The translations under genes were made by a program, and so were the position numbers. Of a DNA stretch of 32,186 nucleotides, positions 18,744-28,387 are shown piece after piece; positions within the stretch are counted from its first letter, which is position 1; every line of letters starts with the position of its first letter. Under the pieces are notes generated by a model, which saw nothing but the letters and a program-made list of their open reading frames with translations, did not search any database and was not told where the DNA came from. The stretch is from Hyphochytrium catenoides (Eukaryota; Sar; Hyphochytriomycetes; Hyphochytriales; Hyphochytriaceae). The stretch spans positions 1 through 32,186 of the forward strand of contig FLMG01000614.1 in the NCBI GenBank assembly GCA_900088475.1, given 5' to 3'.

Positions 18744-20362
18744 CTTAACGCATCTCCTCAGGGAAAGAAGAGGCGATCTTGGTCGCTTATTTATGCGCTC
18801 TCTTTTCCGCTCGCTCTAATGTTCCCGCAGGCTTCCTTCGCCAGTCCGGCTCTTTGACGACAGTGCTGGCCAACAAGGGCCTTAGCATACACACCAGCCT
18901 ATGAGTATGTCCACTTGGTGCCTCGGTTCTCTGTCTACTCGTTCTGGAGAAAGACGCCACGCACATCGAGGAGGGCCGAGCGATGTGCCAAGCTCCACTG
19001 CAAGTCTGTGACCCTCTCCCCGCGACTCCGCTATACTTCGCTTATCCGCGAGAGGCGTGGATCAGACCCTGAAGGTGGCTCTTCCCGGTATAGTACAGAA
19101 AATGATGGATAACCGAAACCTGGTGGGCCTTGGACAGTGGCTTCCAGGCAATCCACCAATACTCTTTTCTCCGATGTTAGGTGCGCTCAGGCGGGGGCAC
19201 CCATCTCTGCTCAGGCCACTGAAGCTCTGCGCCCAGGAAGACAAGCCCCAGAACTCTTCATTTCTCTATCACCTCGGGCTCTTTTCCTGCAGCGATCTGC
19301 AGCGATGAGGCGGGAGAAAATCTCCGGCGATCGCGGTGCTAGACGGAACTATGGGCAATGGGCGCTCCAGCCCAATGCTAATGAGGTCAGGAGCCTTAGA
19401 GGCGGACCGCTTCCCATCACACCAGCGTCTTCTCTGTGCCGTAAACAGGTTGTAGCTTTTGACGTCGCTGGCTCTGAGGACAACCACTGCAACTCTTCTC
19501 CTATGGCAGCTCATCGATTGCCACCGCTCGTATGGCCCTCTCACCCGCGCTTCTACTCTCTTCCTAAGCGGCGGTGGTACCATAAAGGCTCATCATCTCC
19601 GCCGCGGTGGGCCGCAGAAGTGCCTGGCCGCCAAGCTCCTTCAGTACTAAAGCTTTCAGGACGACTCCTCCGCTCCTTCCACTTAATAACCTCTCAGCCT
19701 CTCTCACTATGTCCATTTGCCCTCCCAGCTCCTGTCTCTCCCTGCTCCTGCTCCTGCACCTCCTGTTATATTTGCTGAGACCTCACCACACTCCTCTACT
19801 GGTCCTCACACGGCTGCCACCTCTAAATGTCCTCTGCTATTCTCCCCCAGTCAAAGCCTACCAAACCCTCTCATTCCAGCGGTTGACCACGCTCCTCCCA
19901 TACAATACTGCCGCCTGTTCTTGTCCTCCTCTGCCGTACTTCAGACTCTCTTCCCTCGCTCCCCTCCTTCTATCAGCAGGTTGCTCTCCACATCATATAG
20001 GCCATGTTCTCACCACCAGCTGTTGGCCCTGTATATGCCGCCTCTGTCTATGTCCTTATGGACACCTGCATCAGCTATAATCCTCTGTCTGCATTGTCCT
20101 TCTTTTCCTCTTCTTCGAGGCAGTACAGCGTAGGATTCCCCTCCCATACTAGGTGGCAAGAACAGACAATATTACTCTTATAGCGGCTGGAGCAGATTGA
20201 CTACCTTTCTCTCTGGACTGCGCCACTCATAACTCGGTCCCAGCCCGCCCCAGCCACTCCTTTAAGCCTTGGGACGAATCGTGGAGCTCCCGCCACTCTG
20301 TCTCCGACTAACCTACGTTATTCTAAAGATGGGCACGCCCTGACCTTCCGGGAATTGTGTCC
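18744..20362 (+). other. 1.6-kb segment between direct repeats, probable decayed element
   Basis: Several overlapping plus-strand frames are open over parts of it: 19057-19308 contains LPGIVQKMMDNRNLVGLGQW, and 19717-20133 is Pro/Ser/Leu-rich. None is intact or recognised. The Pro-rich part could be the N-terminal region of a retrotransposon polyprotein. Lack of one continuous frame suggests decay. Confidence 0.4.
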
Positions 20363-20848
20363 GTGTTATACGTATATCTTCTCTGACGACTGCCAACCAC
20401 CTGATTGCGTCCTGGACACGGATTGACCGGTGTATGGGATGTGGCTTCTCCTCTATGAGAGTGCTCTCAGGGCGGGTAGTCCTGACTAGAGTCGGCAACG
20501 AATGGCTCTGACGAAGGATGCTCTCTTCCTTTTCCTTCTCTTCTCTCTTTCTCTTTGCATGTTTCTAAGATAGCCTCTTGATTCACCTCTCTTGCATGTT
20601 ACGACTTCTATCTATCTTTGCATTCTCAGGTAGACTGACTCTCTCGCAAGGGAGACTCCCCCTTACCCTCTAGATCTCAGTTAATAAACTTCTCTCTGAA
20701 GAAGAAGTCGTTGTTCTTGCGTAACCTCGGGAAGTCTTCCTCTGCGTGGTGCTTGTCCGAACTGAGGCCTGGCCAGCCAAGGTACAGACCAAGCACCTTC
20801 TCACCCTGTTCAAGACTCATACTTGGTCTTCTTATATTACAGTCCGCC
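20363..20848 (+). repeat. 490-bp direct repeat B
   Basis: Second copy of the repeat at 18252, offset by 2111 bp and in the same orientation. It keeps GTTAATAAACTTCT, a possible polyadenylation signal, and TATTACAG at the end. After it, the two loci diverge completely. Its position directly before the LINE remnant suggests it is either the LINE 5' region or an LTR of a separate element. Confidence 0.9.
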
Positions 20849-20937
20849 TCCTGTCACTTCTGCAGATTGATGACTGCGATCCAAACGCCCCCAATCTTCG
20901 TACCCCTCTCGTAACCCCAGCTCCTTATTCTCCTAGC

Positions 20938-20938
<1 letters not shown>

Positions 20939-20968
<30 letters not shown>

Positions 20969-21073
20969 CTCCCTCTCTCTTAATCTGTAGTGCAACAGGG
21001 CGCTAGCTCCTTTCGCGCTGATTCTGTTGGGGGAACCCCTCTCTCTCTCTCTCTGTCTCTCTGTCTCTCTCTC

Positions 21074-21117
<44 letters not shown>

Positions 21118-21189
21118 TCTGTCTCTCTCTCTCTCCCCCCTGTCTTAATCTGTAGTGCAACGGGGCGCTAGCTCCTTTCGCGCTGATTC
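20939..21189 (+). repeat. CT/GTCT microsatellite flanked by a duplicated 45-bp segment
   Basis: TAATCTGTAGTGCAACAGGG and the following CGCTAGCTCCTTTCGCGCTG occur at 20981-21026 and again at 21146-21189 with one base changed. A CT run precedes each copy, and the stretch between them is (CT)n with GTCT interruptions. This looks like a tandem duplication with slippage of the CT part. Confidence 0.92.
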
Positions 21190-22400
21190 CCTCCAGGCTC
21201 TGACCTCAACACCTCATAAGGATCTCCTCAGTTGCCTCTCTGCTAAAGTCAAGAAAGCTTTTCCTGCCCAGTATCGTTGCCTTCAATTGACTTTTCTATG
21301 GTTCTCCCCTTCTTCCTCGTCGACGCCTATCTCTATTATGGGTCACAGAAGAAGATGGAGGAGACAACGGGACGGCCTTTCGCTATAGTAGGAGAGACCC
21401 TACGTCGTGCCCTCCCAACGCCGCTGTAATCTCCTTGTCAAGGACGATGCCGCTGCATTGCTTTTCTCCGCTTCAAGTGGCGTCGCTGTGAGATCCAGGT
21501 ACTGAAGGTACAGTCGCCCGCCCGCTGTAGATATGATATGACCTTGTGATGCTCGAAGTTGATCCTTTGTATGCCTTCCACGGCATCGATAGATTCTCTC
21601 TCATGATTAGTTGCGTCTCGTCTCGCTTCTGCTTCTTTGGTCCACCTTCTGCTCCCGTGCTTCTTCTCACCTCTTCCATCGAGAGCAACCTGCTGTCTAG
21701 TGCAGCCGTTGTTTTAACCGGGAGACCATCGCAGACCTCTTCCTCTTTTTCTTGCCCTTCACCCGCTAGGTCTACAACCACCAGGCGGCAAGGGACAGCA
21801 GGTCTCCTGTTTCTTGGACGATGGCACCCTAGTGGATCATCAAACCTCGGCTACCGGCAAGCCCTGGCATGTATTTCTTAGTTCTCCTCTACCTTCAGTG
21901 GTGCTTCTCAGACTTTCGCAAGTGTGAGCTGTGATGGCTTTCCTGCGTTCCCTTGTTCCCCTGCTGAGAATAGTTGGCTTGATAACATAGGGATGGAGAT
22001 CACTCCTATAGGTGGCTCTCATAGATTATATCTCCTCGTCGTTCTGTCCAGCCCTTCTTTCCGCGCGTCTGTGCTGTTTGACGACAAGCTTACTCTTCAA
22101 TGTTGATGGTCTTCATATTAGGTGGGCCATCTCCTGTGGCCGCGTGGGTTTTGCCCCTCCGAGGGACAAAAGGATTGTTTTATGCACTCGCTTAGGCTTT
22201 TCTTCTACTTCTATCTTTACGGATTCTGCTGCCTTGACCCACGCCTCCCTCTCCATTCGTCTTGGAGGTCTCGGGCCTGTGTCTGCTGTCTCTGTGTCCC
22301 GCCTGGCCCACGTGAGTTCTTTAGCTCCTCCCCTATATAAGGCTTAACTTCGCAGATGGATTTGGCGCCCACCTTATTTCTGTGGGCGAGTGACCATCTG
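21146..22400 (+). pseudogene. LINE reverse transcriptase remnant
   Basis: Motifs of the reverse transcriptase domain appear in order but in shifting frames. LSAKVKKAFPA lies near 21240-21272. RPFAIVGETLRRA (21373-21411) corresponds to the conserved RPIAVGETLRRL-like block. LEVDPLYAFHGIDR (21552-21593) carries the first catalytic Asp. GDHRRPLPLFLALHP (21721-21765) matches the QGDPLGPLLFALA-like block, and CFLDDGTLVD (21808-21837) is the [FY]xDD active site. SLSIRLGGLGPVSA (about 22246-22287) matches the LPLRLGGLGLRSA-like thumb block. Stops and frameshifts separate the blocks, and the segment before RPFAIVGET is shorter than expected, so the enzyme cannot be made. Confidence 0.8.
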
Positions 22401-22734
22401 GAGTCTCTTTACGACTCTCTGGCGCTCCCTGAGGAATTCAGACATAAGTGCCATCTTCTCTCACTGAGTGGATGTAGAAGACCACCTACAGCGCTCACTC
22501 AGCTCTTCTGCAGCTTGAAAGCGAGGGCCTAATCTTCTCCTTGCGACAGCTACACGTGACATGTCTGTTCACGAAATAATTGACTGTTCTGCAGCCTGCA
22601 TAGGTCTAGTGAACTGTACCTCCCCAGTCTGTCGCCGCTGTCTCCAGGTTCTGAGCAGATGCCGCCCGCGTTCCCTCTCTCTCACTGCGTTACTCTGGTG
22701 CTTTTCTATCAGCTCCTCTTCGTAGTGCTTTCTT

Positions 22735-22984
22735 CTACCGTCCGATGTCCTGTTCCGGGGTATCTTGAGAGACATTAGCTGGGCTTGCCCATTGTGCAAT
22801 CCCTTCCGTCTTTGCCCTCAGTGCGAGAAGATTGAGGCCGACGTCTTTGGTCAGCCCATGATGATCTGCAAAAGCGGACGTCTTGGCGCTACTCGCAGAG
22901 ATTATTAAATCGCTCGCGACCTGCTGCTCTAGCAGTGCTGCAAGGGACGCCTCCTTCAAACAAATGCGGCAAGGAACCTCTTCA

Positions 22985-23025
<41 letters not shown>

Positions 23026-23610
23026 CAAGCGTCCGGAGGACTTGACAATCCATGATTTTAGCCGTGGCCTCCCCACCCACGGCCTTTGACATCTCAGTAT
23101 TGGGCCCACTGCAAAAAAAAAAAACTCTATTATACACCGTGCAGCGGTTAATTGTGGATATCAATTGGCTCAGGTTGCGAAACAGAAGAATAGCAACAGG
23201 TACATTGCTCTCTCTGCAAGTAGTCAATGCCATCTCTGCATGCGCATTCCGTTCACGAAGTGGTCCGCCACCAATCCTGAGCAAAGACAGCAAGTTTTCC
23301 GTCATCGCGCACTGCTGAGAGAGATCTTTCTTGCTCTTCATGAAGCCGCTCTGACGGTTTTCATCACTGGCGGTCCATCCCCGTTCTCTGGAGCTATCCA
23401 GGGGAGCTGTCATTCCTGCTCCTCTGCTGCTGCTTTTCTCGCCTTTCTCCATCACTCTGTCTCCACCGCTGCCACCCCTCACATCTCTCCCTCTCCTTGT
23501 TCGGCACTAATGAGATTCTTTCCTTCTCACAGATTTTTGAGGAGGGCTCTCAGCCTGCCCCCTCTTCCCCTGCAACGATACGCTGGCTTCTGCTTCCTCT
23601 CCTGATCCCT
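22735..23610 (+). pseudogene. LINE C-terminal zinc finger and restriction-like endonuclease remnant
   Basis: The Cys cluster CPLCNPFRLCPQCEKIEADV (22786-22845), followed by FGQPMMICKSG, matches the C-terminal CCHC-type finger seen as CxxC...DxFGDHxxxC, with the His replaced by Pro. A CT microsatellite (22988-23022) interrupts the frame. Next come FKRPEDLTIHDF (23024-23059, the RPADV-like block), AFDISVLGPLQ (23082-23114) and AKQKNSNRY (23177-23203), which together resemble the PD...D...K..KY pattern of the restriction-like endonuclease. A run of twelve A at 23113-23124 adds another frameshift. All are broken. Confidence 0.72.
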
Positions 23611-23680
23611 CCTCGCGGCCAACCGGAGGGTGGGGCGGTGGTGGTCTAGTTACGGTTCGTTGGTTCAGTGTATCTTTCTC

Positions 23681-23686
23681 TTTATT
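23681..23686 (-). terminator. Candidate polyadenylation signal AATAAA
   Basis: TTTATT on plus reads AATAAA on minus, 52 nt after the stop codon of the gene ending at 23739. Distance and orientation suit a cleavage and polyadenylation signal for that gene. Confidence 0.5.
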
Positions 23687-23738
23687 ATAGCTGCTTGTAT
23701 TAGCTTTGGTAAATTTCTTGTCGTCGAGTTCTGATCTC

Positions 23739-26087
23739 TTATGAAGACGTCTCAAAGCTATCAAAGCTTGCATATCTTTTCTCGACCTTGGTGTCGAACC
23801 GTTTTGGCATAGTTGTTTCCCTCTCCATAAACTTAAGAGGAACTAGTGCTAATGTAATAATTGGGGCAAAGGGCAATGTAATTGCCGCCAAAGGCAAGGC
23901 AAGGATGTTAAATCCTGCAGTTTTGGTCCCTGTTTGCACATTTTTCCTTAAATTGTTCCTTCCGTTCCATCCTTTGATTGCTGTCAGCAGCTCTGCCAAC
24001 CTGGCTGCTTCCTCCGATGGAAGGAGCTTTTGAAAGATTTCGGCAGGACTTATTCCATATCTGGACTGAAATGCTTTGACGACCTTGATAAACAGTTTGA
24101 CTTCTGCCGCAAAGTCCTTCAGATCTTCGCCGGGAGACTTAAAAAAGCCGTCGGGGAGCTTTCCTTCTTTGAGTGCAGGGTAAGTCTCTGTCAATCTCAC
24201 AAAGGCTGGTTCTATGAATGTTGTGCGCAGGTAGTTGAGGAAGCCTAGCTGGAATAGCCAGTCACCTTCTACTGGTTTGACGTCAACGGAGGGTTTATAC
24301 CGAAGGCGAAACTTTCCTGGTTTCTCTTGAGTGCCTACCATGCCATCATAGAACTTTCTAATCTCTTGAACCGCTCCCATGCTTGGCCCCTCCTTCTGGA
24401 ACAGTTTGAGGAGAGAAACGAACTGATCTTCTAGTCTACACGCTTCTGTGTATGACTTTAGAAATTCCCCTAGATAAGCAAGCGTGGACTGATCTAAAAC
24501 GTCGTCCAGAGGAACATGTTTCGTTGTTGCCAGCAGCTTCTTTCCGAGAGAGGCACTTTCCGTTGGCTGCAGCTTCATTTTAAAAGGCTCCATCTTCTTT
24601 TCCTGAAAGATGCCTGTATAGCTCTCTTTAAGTCTGTCATGCAGAAGTTGAAGCTGTGATCCCAGACCACTACTTTGTAGCAGCTCCTCTGGAGTGGCGA
24701 CATCTATTGGTATCAGATCCGAGCTGAGCTCCCCATCTATCCTATGGATAGTGTTTTCAGCATCACTCTGCTTGCCTTGTAGGTTCACCAATTCCTTATA
24801 ATAATCTCCTTCCGCATAAACTTTAGCTTGACGGAGCAACTGGATGTTGGTGAGAGCTTGTTCAGGAGACAAGATTTCTTCTCTTTCAGAAAACTTGAGA
24901 AAGTAGTCTCTGAGGGTTTGCGAAACTGAGGCGACGTTCTCCCTTATTAGCACACCATCCGTAGTAGATTTTTTAGGCGGTGTTCGTTCGAGGGCAGAAA
25001 TAAAGACCCATCCGAACTGTGTATACACACCTAGATCCATAGCTTCCTTCTCCCGATACCACTTCATAGCTTGCTGAACATTGCCTAGCACAGCGTCTGC
25101 TGCATCTTGCTTGATCAATCTTGAAGAAGCATCGGGTCTCACTTGATCATCGGCCATTCTGAGGACCTGGATAACCTCCACTAAAGGATGGAAGGTGGCT
25201 TCAGCGCTGGTGGCTTCAGCGATAGCAGGGTCCTGCTTGATAAAGTCCTGCTTCATCAAGCCCAGAACGACGAGGTCGTTCATAGCTTCAATAGCGTCTT
25301 TCCAAAGTGACTTCTCGTACCTTCCGTAACGAAGATACACTAGATCAGGAAGGAATTCTTCGGGAACCCGGTCAATAAGTTCCCTAACCTTGGAAACCAA
25401 GTTCATATTGATTGCTGGAGCATCTAAGATGCTGCAAAGCGACTCCGCCAGGGTCGTGTACAATCGTTCTTTGTGTGCTTTGTCTCCTTCGTTTATAAAG
25501 ACTTTGTTTTGCAGTTTTTTGACCTGTTTCAGGATGGTACGGATCAACTCTCTTCCTCTATAATACATCGGGTTGCCGGAATACAGCCTGTCTAGCGTGT
25601 CAAGTCGATTCTCTAATTCTTGAACCCTAGTGTTAGTGTTCAATCGTTCAGAACCACTGGTAGTCCTTGAGAGAGCTGTAGTAGCTCTAGCTGGTGGTGG
25701 AGCTCTGTTATTCGCACCACCTGAATGCACGTTCCTTAGCTGCGGCTTGCCTGGTGGTGCCTTTAATGCCTTCTTGTTCCCTGTTGGAAGGCGAATAGCT
25801 GGTAGTCGCCGTCGAGACTTTGACATGAGATTCCATTTGGGTGAAGATGTAGAAGAGGAGACTATCCCTAGTGCTGGTGTGACCTCTTTACTTTCTGTCG
25901 TCAACCAATTAGGGGCTCGTCCTCCTCCCGGCAGCAGGAACTGGTGCTGAAGACCGCTGACAGCATTATTACAGCAAACGCCAGAGATGTAGAGTACGAT
26001 CGCCATATCCACAAGCAGTAACCTCAAGAATAGTAGCAGGAATGAGCGCCCCAAAGGCTGGGAAAGTACGAAGCTTCTCATTGTCAT
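23739..26087 (-). CDS. 782-residue secreted or membrane-anchored protein, family unknown
   Basis: A long single-exon frame. The frame opens further upstream with a TTG, so the first ATG (26087) is chosen; a second ATG two codons on is equally good. Residues 3-38 hold a hydrophobic signal sequence or anchor (RSFLLLFLRLLLVD, then AIVLYISGVCCNNAVS). Residues about 85-150 are a basic, Pro-rich linker. From about 155 to 720 the protein is charged and apparently helical, starting with the coiled-coil-like RVQELENRLDTLDRLY. A second hydrophobic segment, FNILALPLAAITLPFAPIIT with the following LALVPLKF (about 726-753), comes before a short basic tail ending DSFETSS. Cysteine is rare after the leader. 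A secreted or endomembrane protein anchored near its C terminus is likely. Composition and codon use look like a real, intact gene, but no family is recognised. Confidence 0.85.
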   Translation of the reverse strand: MTMRSFVLSQPLGRSFLLLFLRLLLVDMAIVLYISGVCCNNAVSGLQHQFLLPGGGRAPNWLTTESKEVTPALGIVSSSTSSPKWNLMSKSRRRLPAIRLPTGNKKALKAPPGKPQLRNVHSGGANNRAPPPARATTALSRTTSGSERLNTNTRVQELENRLDTLDRLYSGNPMYYRGRELIRTILKQVKKLQNKVFINEGDKAHKERLYTTLAESLCSILDAPAINMNLVSKVRELIDRVPEEFLPDLVYLRYGRYEKSLWKDAIEAMNDLVVLGLMKQDFIKQDPAIAEATSAEATFHPLVEVIQVLRMADDQVRPDASSRLIKQDAADAVLGNVQQAMKWYREKEAMDLGVYTQFGWVFISALERTPPKKSTTDGVLIRENVASVSQTLRDYFLKFSEREEILSPEQALTNIQLLRQAKVYAEGDYYKELVNLQGKQSDAENTIHRIDGELSSDLIPIDVATPEELLQSSGLGSQLQLLHDRLKESYTGIFQEKKMEPFKMKLQPTESASLGKKLLATTKHVPLDDVLDQSTLAYLGEFLKSYTEACRLEDQFVSLLKLFQKEGPSMGAVQEIRKFYDGMVGTQEKPGKFRLRYKPSVDVKPVEGDWLFQLGFLNYLRTTFIEPAFVRLTETYPALKEGKLPDGFFKSPGEDLKDFAAEVKLFIKVVKAFQSRYGISPAEIFQKLLPSEEAARLAELLTAIKGWNGRNNLRKNVQTGTKTAGFNILALPLAAITLPFAPIITLALVPLKFMERETTMPKRFDTKVEKRYASFDSFETSS

Positions 26088-26882
26088 TGCAAGGGTACAG
26101 GTAATGGAGCCAATTGGAATCAAACTTTGATAGCTTCCCTATGGACGTGGTAGTGCTTATTGTCGGACATGCAGTCACGACGTAGAACAAGGAAGTTTCG
26201 AAGTGAGAAGATTGAGGGAGTCCTTCCTTTTCTTGCCTCTTTTGCTTGTGATTGCAGGGCTGCCCGCACCATCCGGCGGCTGGTGCTTAAGTCGGAAGTA
26301 GCATGAACATTCAAATAGTGCCATAGAACACCATGATCCTGCTTACTGCCTATTATGACTGCTAACAACACCCGCCCTAGAAAGTCAGCGGTTCTTCCAA
26401 AACGTCTATAACTGACAATGTGTCCTCAGTGATCAAATTCTAGGTCGTACTTGTAGCCAGCTTGATGATGCGGGCGGAAAGGAAGTGGCCGCAGCAGTTG
26501 TACAGTAGCCTCACGAGGCCGAGCCTCTGTCTGCCTCGGTCGAACGTAGATCTTCCTCATGCTGTTCTCACATCAATAGCTAATGGTTAGCCCAGTGGTT
26601 GGCTCATATTTTGGTGCGACTCCTCAGACGTCCTTCTTCCTAGAAGTGCGACCCAGTTTTTCTATGGGTCCGACTTCTCGTGCTCTTTCTCGCTACGACG
26701 CAAATCTAACCCGACTATCGGAGGAGAAGGCACAACAGAACTGGACCGCACAGCTGGAAGACGCCTTTTTCATCAAATAACAACACTATAGACGCGATCT
26801 AGGATAGAAAAGTCAACGTTATTTTGCTGAGCGTAAGCGAAGTGTCTAGTGGATAGGGCATGAGCCCTCCCAATAAATTGTC
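26088..26882 (-). promoter_or_regulatory. Upstream region of the 782-residue gene; no other gene
   Basis: No TATA box or pyrimidine tract stands out, unlike the regions upstream of the other three genes. A 65-codon plus frame at 26583-26780 lacks any recognisable feature. At 26840-26870 the words GTCTAGTGGATAGGGC look like a tRNA A box, but no B box or cloverleaf follows. Confidence 0.35.
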
Positions 26883-27212
26883 AAAAGCCAAGCACAGAAA
26901 AGCAATGTCCAGCAAAGAAAGACAGAGAGAAAGCACAAACACACAAAGAAAGGGAGAGGGGAGAAAGGGAGAAAGGGAGACTTCAAAAAAAAAGGCAAAT
27001 GATGTGTGTATGTATGTATTGTATGTATGTATGTATGTATGTATGTATGTGTATGTGTCACTCTAACCCTCAAAGCCAAGCAGAAAAAAGAAATGCAGAA
27101 ACCCAAAGAAAGACAGCGATCGGTCAGAAACAGTAGTTAAGAGCCAAGCACAGAGAGGCAGTGCACACCAAAGAGAGAGGGACCACACAACACACTGCTT
27201 CCAAAAAAAAGG
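26883..27212 (+). repeat. A-rich paired repeat with TATG microsatellite between
   Basis: GCCAAGCACAGA begins related segments at 26887 and 27142, with a weaker copy near 27076 (GCCAAGCAGAAAAAAG). Two of the segments end in a C/T-flanked A-run followed by GGC (CTTCAAAAAAAAAGGC near 26981, CTTCCAAAAAAAAGGCC near 27199). A (TATG)n microsatellite fills 27003-27055. The pattern suggests a duplicated short element with an internal A-run. Confidence 0.65.
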
Positions 27213-27390
27213 CCAAGGCTATCACGAAAAACAAAGGATGGCCTAGTTCCAGTGCTCACATAACGCGATAGAACTTAGAACAAACACTCAGCGCTAATGC
27301 TAAAAGGCTGTAATTTTTTAGAAAAGTTATCCTAAAAGGAACTACGCAGTACCAAGAACATCAAAGAGCAGGTGGTCACATCAGCAGTGA

Positions 27391-27684
27391 ATGAACAAGC
27401 AAGAAGCAACAAGGGCAGTAGCAGCCCAACAAGCATTAACCAAGCCAGGCAACTACTGTAACAGAAGGAGCAAAGCAGCGCAATGTGGCAGCTCGCTTAC
27501 GCTCAGCGCCATCCATCCCGTCGCGCAGCGACGGGTCCTAAGAATATTGGGGCGACCAGAGAGGTTCAGCAGAGAGACCTTCGTTCCAGAACTCGACCGA
27601 ATTGCTGTTTGTCCTTCCTTTATGAAGCGTGGGAAAGTATTATGCCCTTGGCCAACAGGACAAGCGTCTCAACTCCAGGAATGA
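27391..27684 (+). CDS. Weak ORF, hypothetical 97-residue protein
   Basis: An ATG-started frame (MNKQEATRAVAAQQALTKPG at the N terminus) has mixed composition and no low complexity. There is no signal, membrane segment or known domain. It could be a small gene, an exon or chance. Confidence 0.15.
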   Translation: MNKQEATRAVAAQQALTKPGNYCNRRSKAAQCGSSLTLSAIHPVAQRRVLRILGRPERFSRETFVPELDRIAVCPSFMKRGKVLCPWPTGQASQLQE

Positions 27685-28141
27685 GTATGTGTGTGGTAGA
27701 GAATTACAGTACAGATTCCCATGTTCTCTTGCAAACGTTTAGTGCGCAATTCTCGAGTTAGCTATACATTAAGACAGACAGGTGAAACTGCTTCCCCACG
27801 ATCCCCTGCAACAGTGCGCATTTGTCCACACAAAGGAACCCTGTGAGTTGCCAAATTGCATAGGGTTTTACCCTCCTTAGCGAGTTAGGATTAGCTGGCA
27901 AACGCACTACCAGAGGTAGGTACGCTTTCGTCAATGAAGTTCTACCTACCTATTTCTGACGCACAGACCGCACATGATAAGAGCGCTATCCTGAACAACC
28001 TCAGACAAGACCAACAACTTTGTTTATTTAGACGACAGATAAAGTTCGCACAAGGTGGAGAGCCGTAGATCAGTCACAGGGTCTAACTGACATCCTGCAG
28101 TTCTACCACTTTGTTCTTGTTCACTTGCCGTCATACAGATT

Positions 28142-28150
28142 TATAAAATA
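28142..28150 (+). promoter_or_regulatory. TATA-box-like TATAAAATA
   Basis: This is a near-consensus TATA element. An ATG follows 19 nt after its end, so if the TATA box is used the transcript would start at or just beyond that codon. It may instead serve a different downstream start. Confidence 0.3.
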
Positions 28151-28168
28151 GGGCGGCCAAGGGCCCAC

Positions 28169-28387
28169 ATGATACACGCGACAGCGGGGCCTGTTAGTTA
28201 TTATTACTTAGTCGTTTGTTTTCGGGATCAAGGGGTGGGAGCGGTTCTATCTCTGAACAGTTGTCCGCACCCTCGCTTTCATCCATCGTCAGCCGGCCTT
28301 TCGCGTGTGTTGGACACCCCCTCTGTGGAACCCAGAAGCGAGGTAGGTAGAGCAACTGACGAAGCTGGTATTCTACGATTTTATTGA
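28169..28387 (+). CDS. Weak ORF, hypothetical 72-residue protein
   Basis: An ATG-started frame beginning MIHATAGPVSYYYLVVCF has a short hydrophobic N terminus and then an unremarkable polar region. It sits just after a TATA-like word. No family is recognised. Coding status is unproven. Confidence 0.15.
   Translation: MIHATAGPVSYYYLVVCFRDQGVGAVLSLNSCPHPRFHPSSAGLSRVLDTPSVEPRSEVGRATDEAGILRFY

Larger units (their letters stand above)
20363..23600 (+). mobile_element. Decayed non-LTR retrotransposon (LINE, restriction-like endonuclease type)
   Basis: This unit combines direct repeat B as a possible 5' region, a CT-rich block, and the remains of a single polyprotein. In order, the polyprotein shows reverse transcriptase motifs, a Cys-rich finger and a PD-(D/E)xK-type endonuclease. 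The order RT, CCHC-like finger, endonuclease is that of early-branching LINE clades such as R2, R4, NeSL, CRE and Utopia, not of APE-type LINEs. The 5' boundary is uncertain and the 3' end is placed where polyprotein-like sequence fades. No poly(A) tail or target duplication was identified. Confidence 0.75.

Noticed and set aside
22735-23482. Minus-strand frames over the LINE C-terminal region (for example 166 codons).
   Set aside because: The plus strand there carries ordered finger and endonuclease motifs, so the minus frames are shadows.
26840-26875. A-box-like sequence GTCTAGTGGATAGGGC followed by CTCCCAA.
   Set aside because: No B box or cloverleaf stems. At most a decayed tRNA-derived SINE head.
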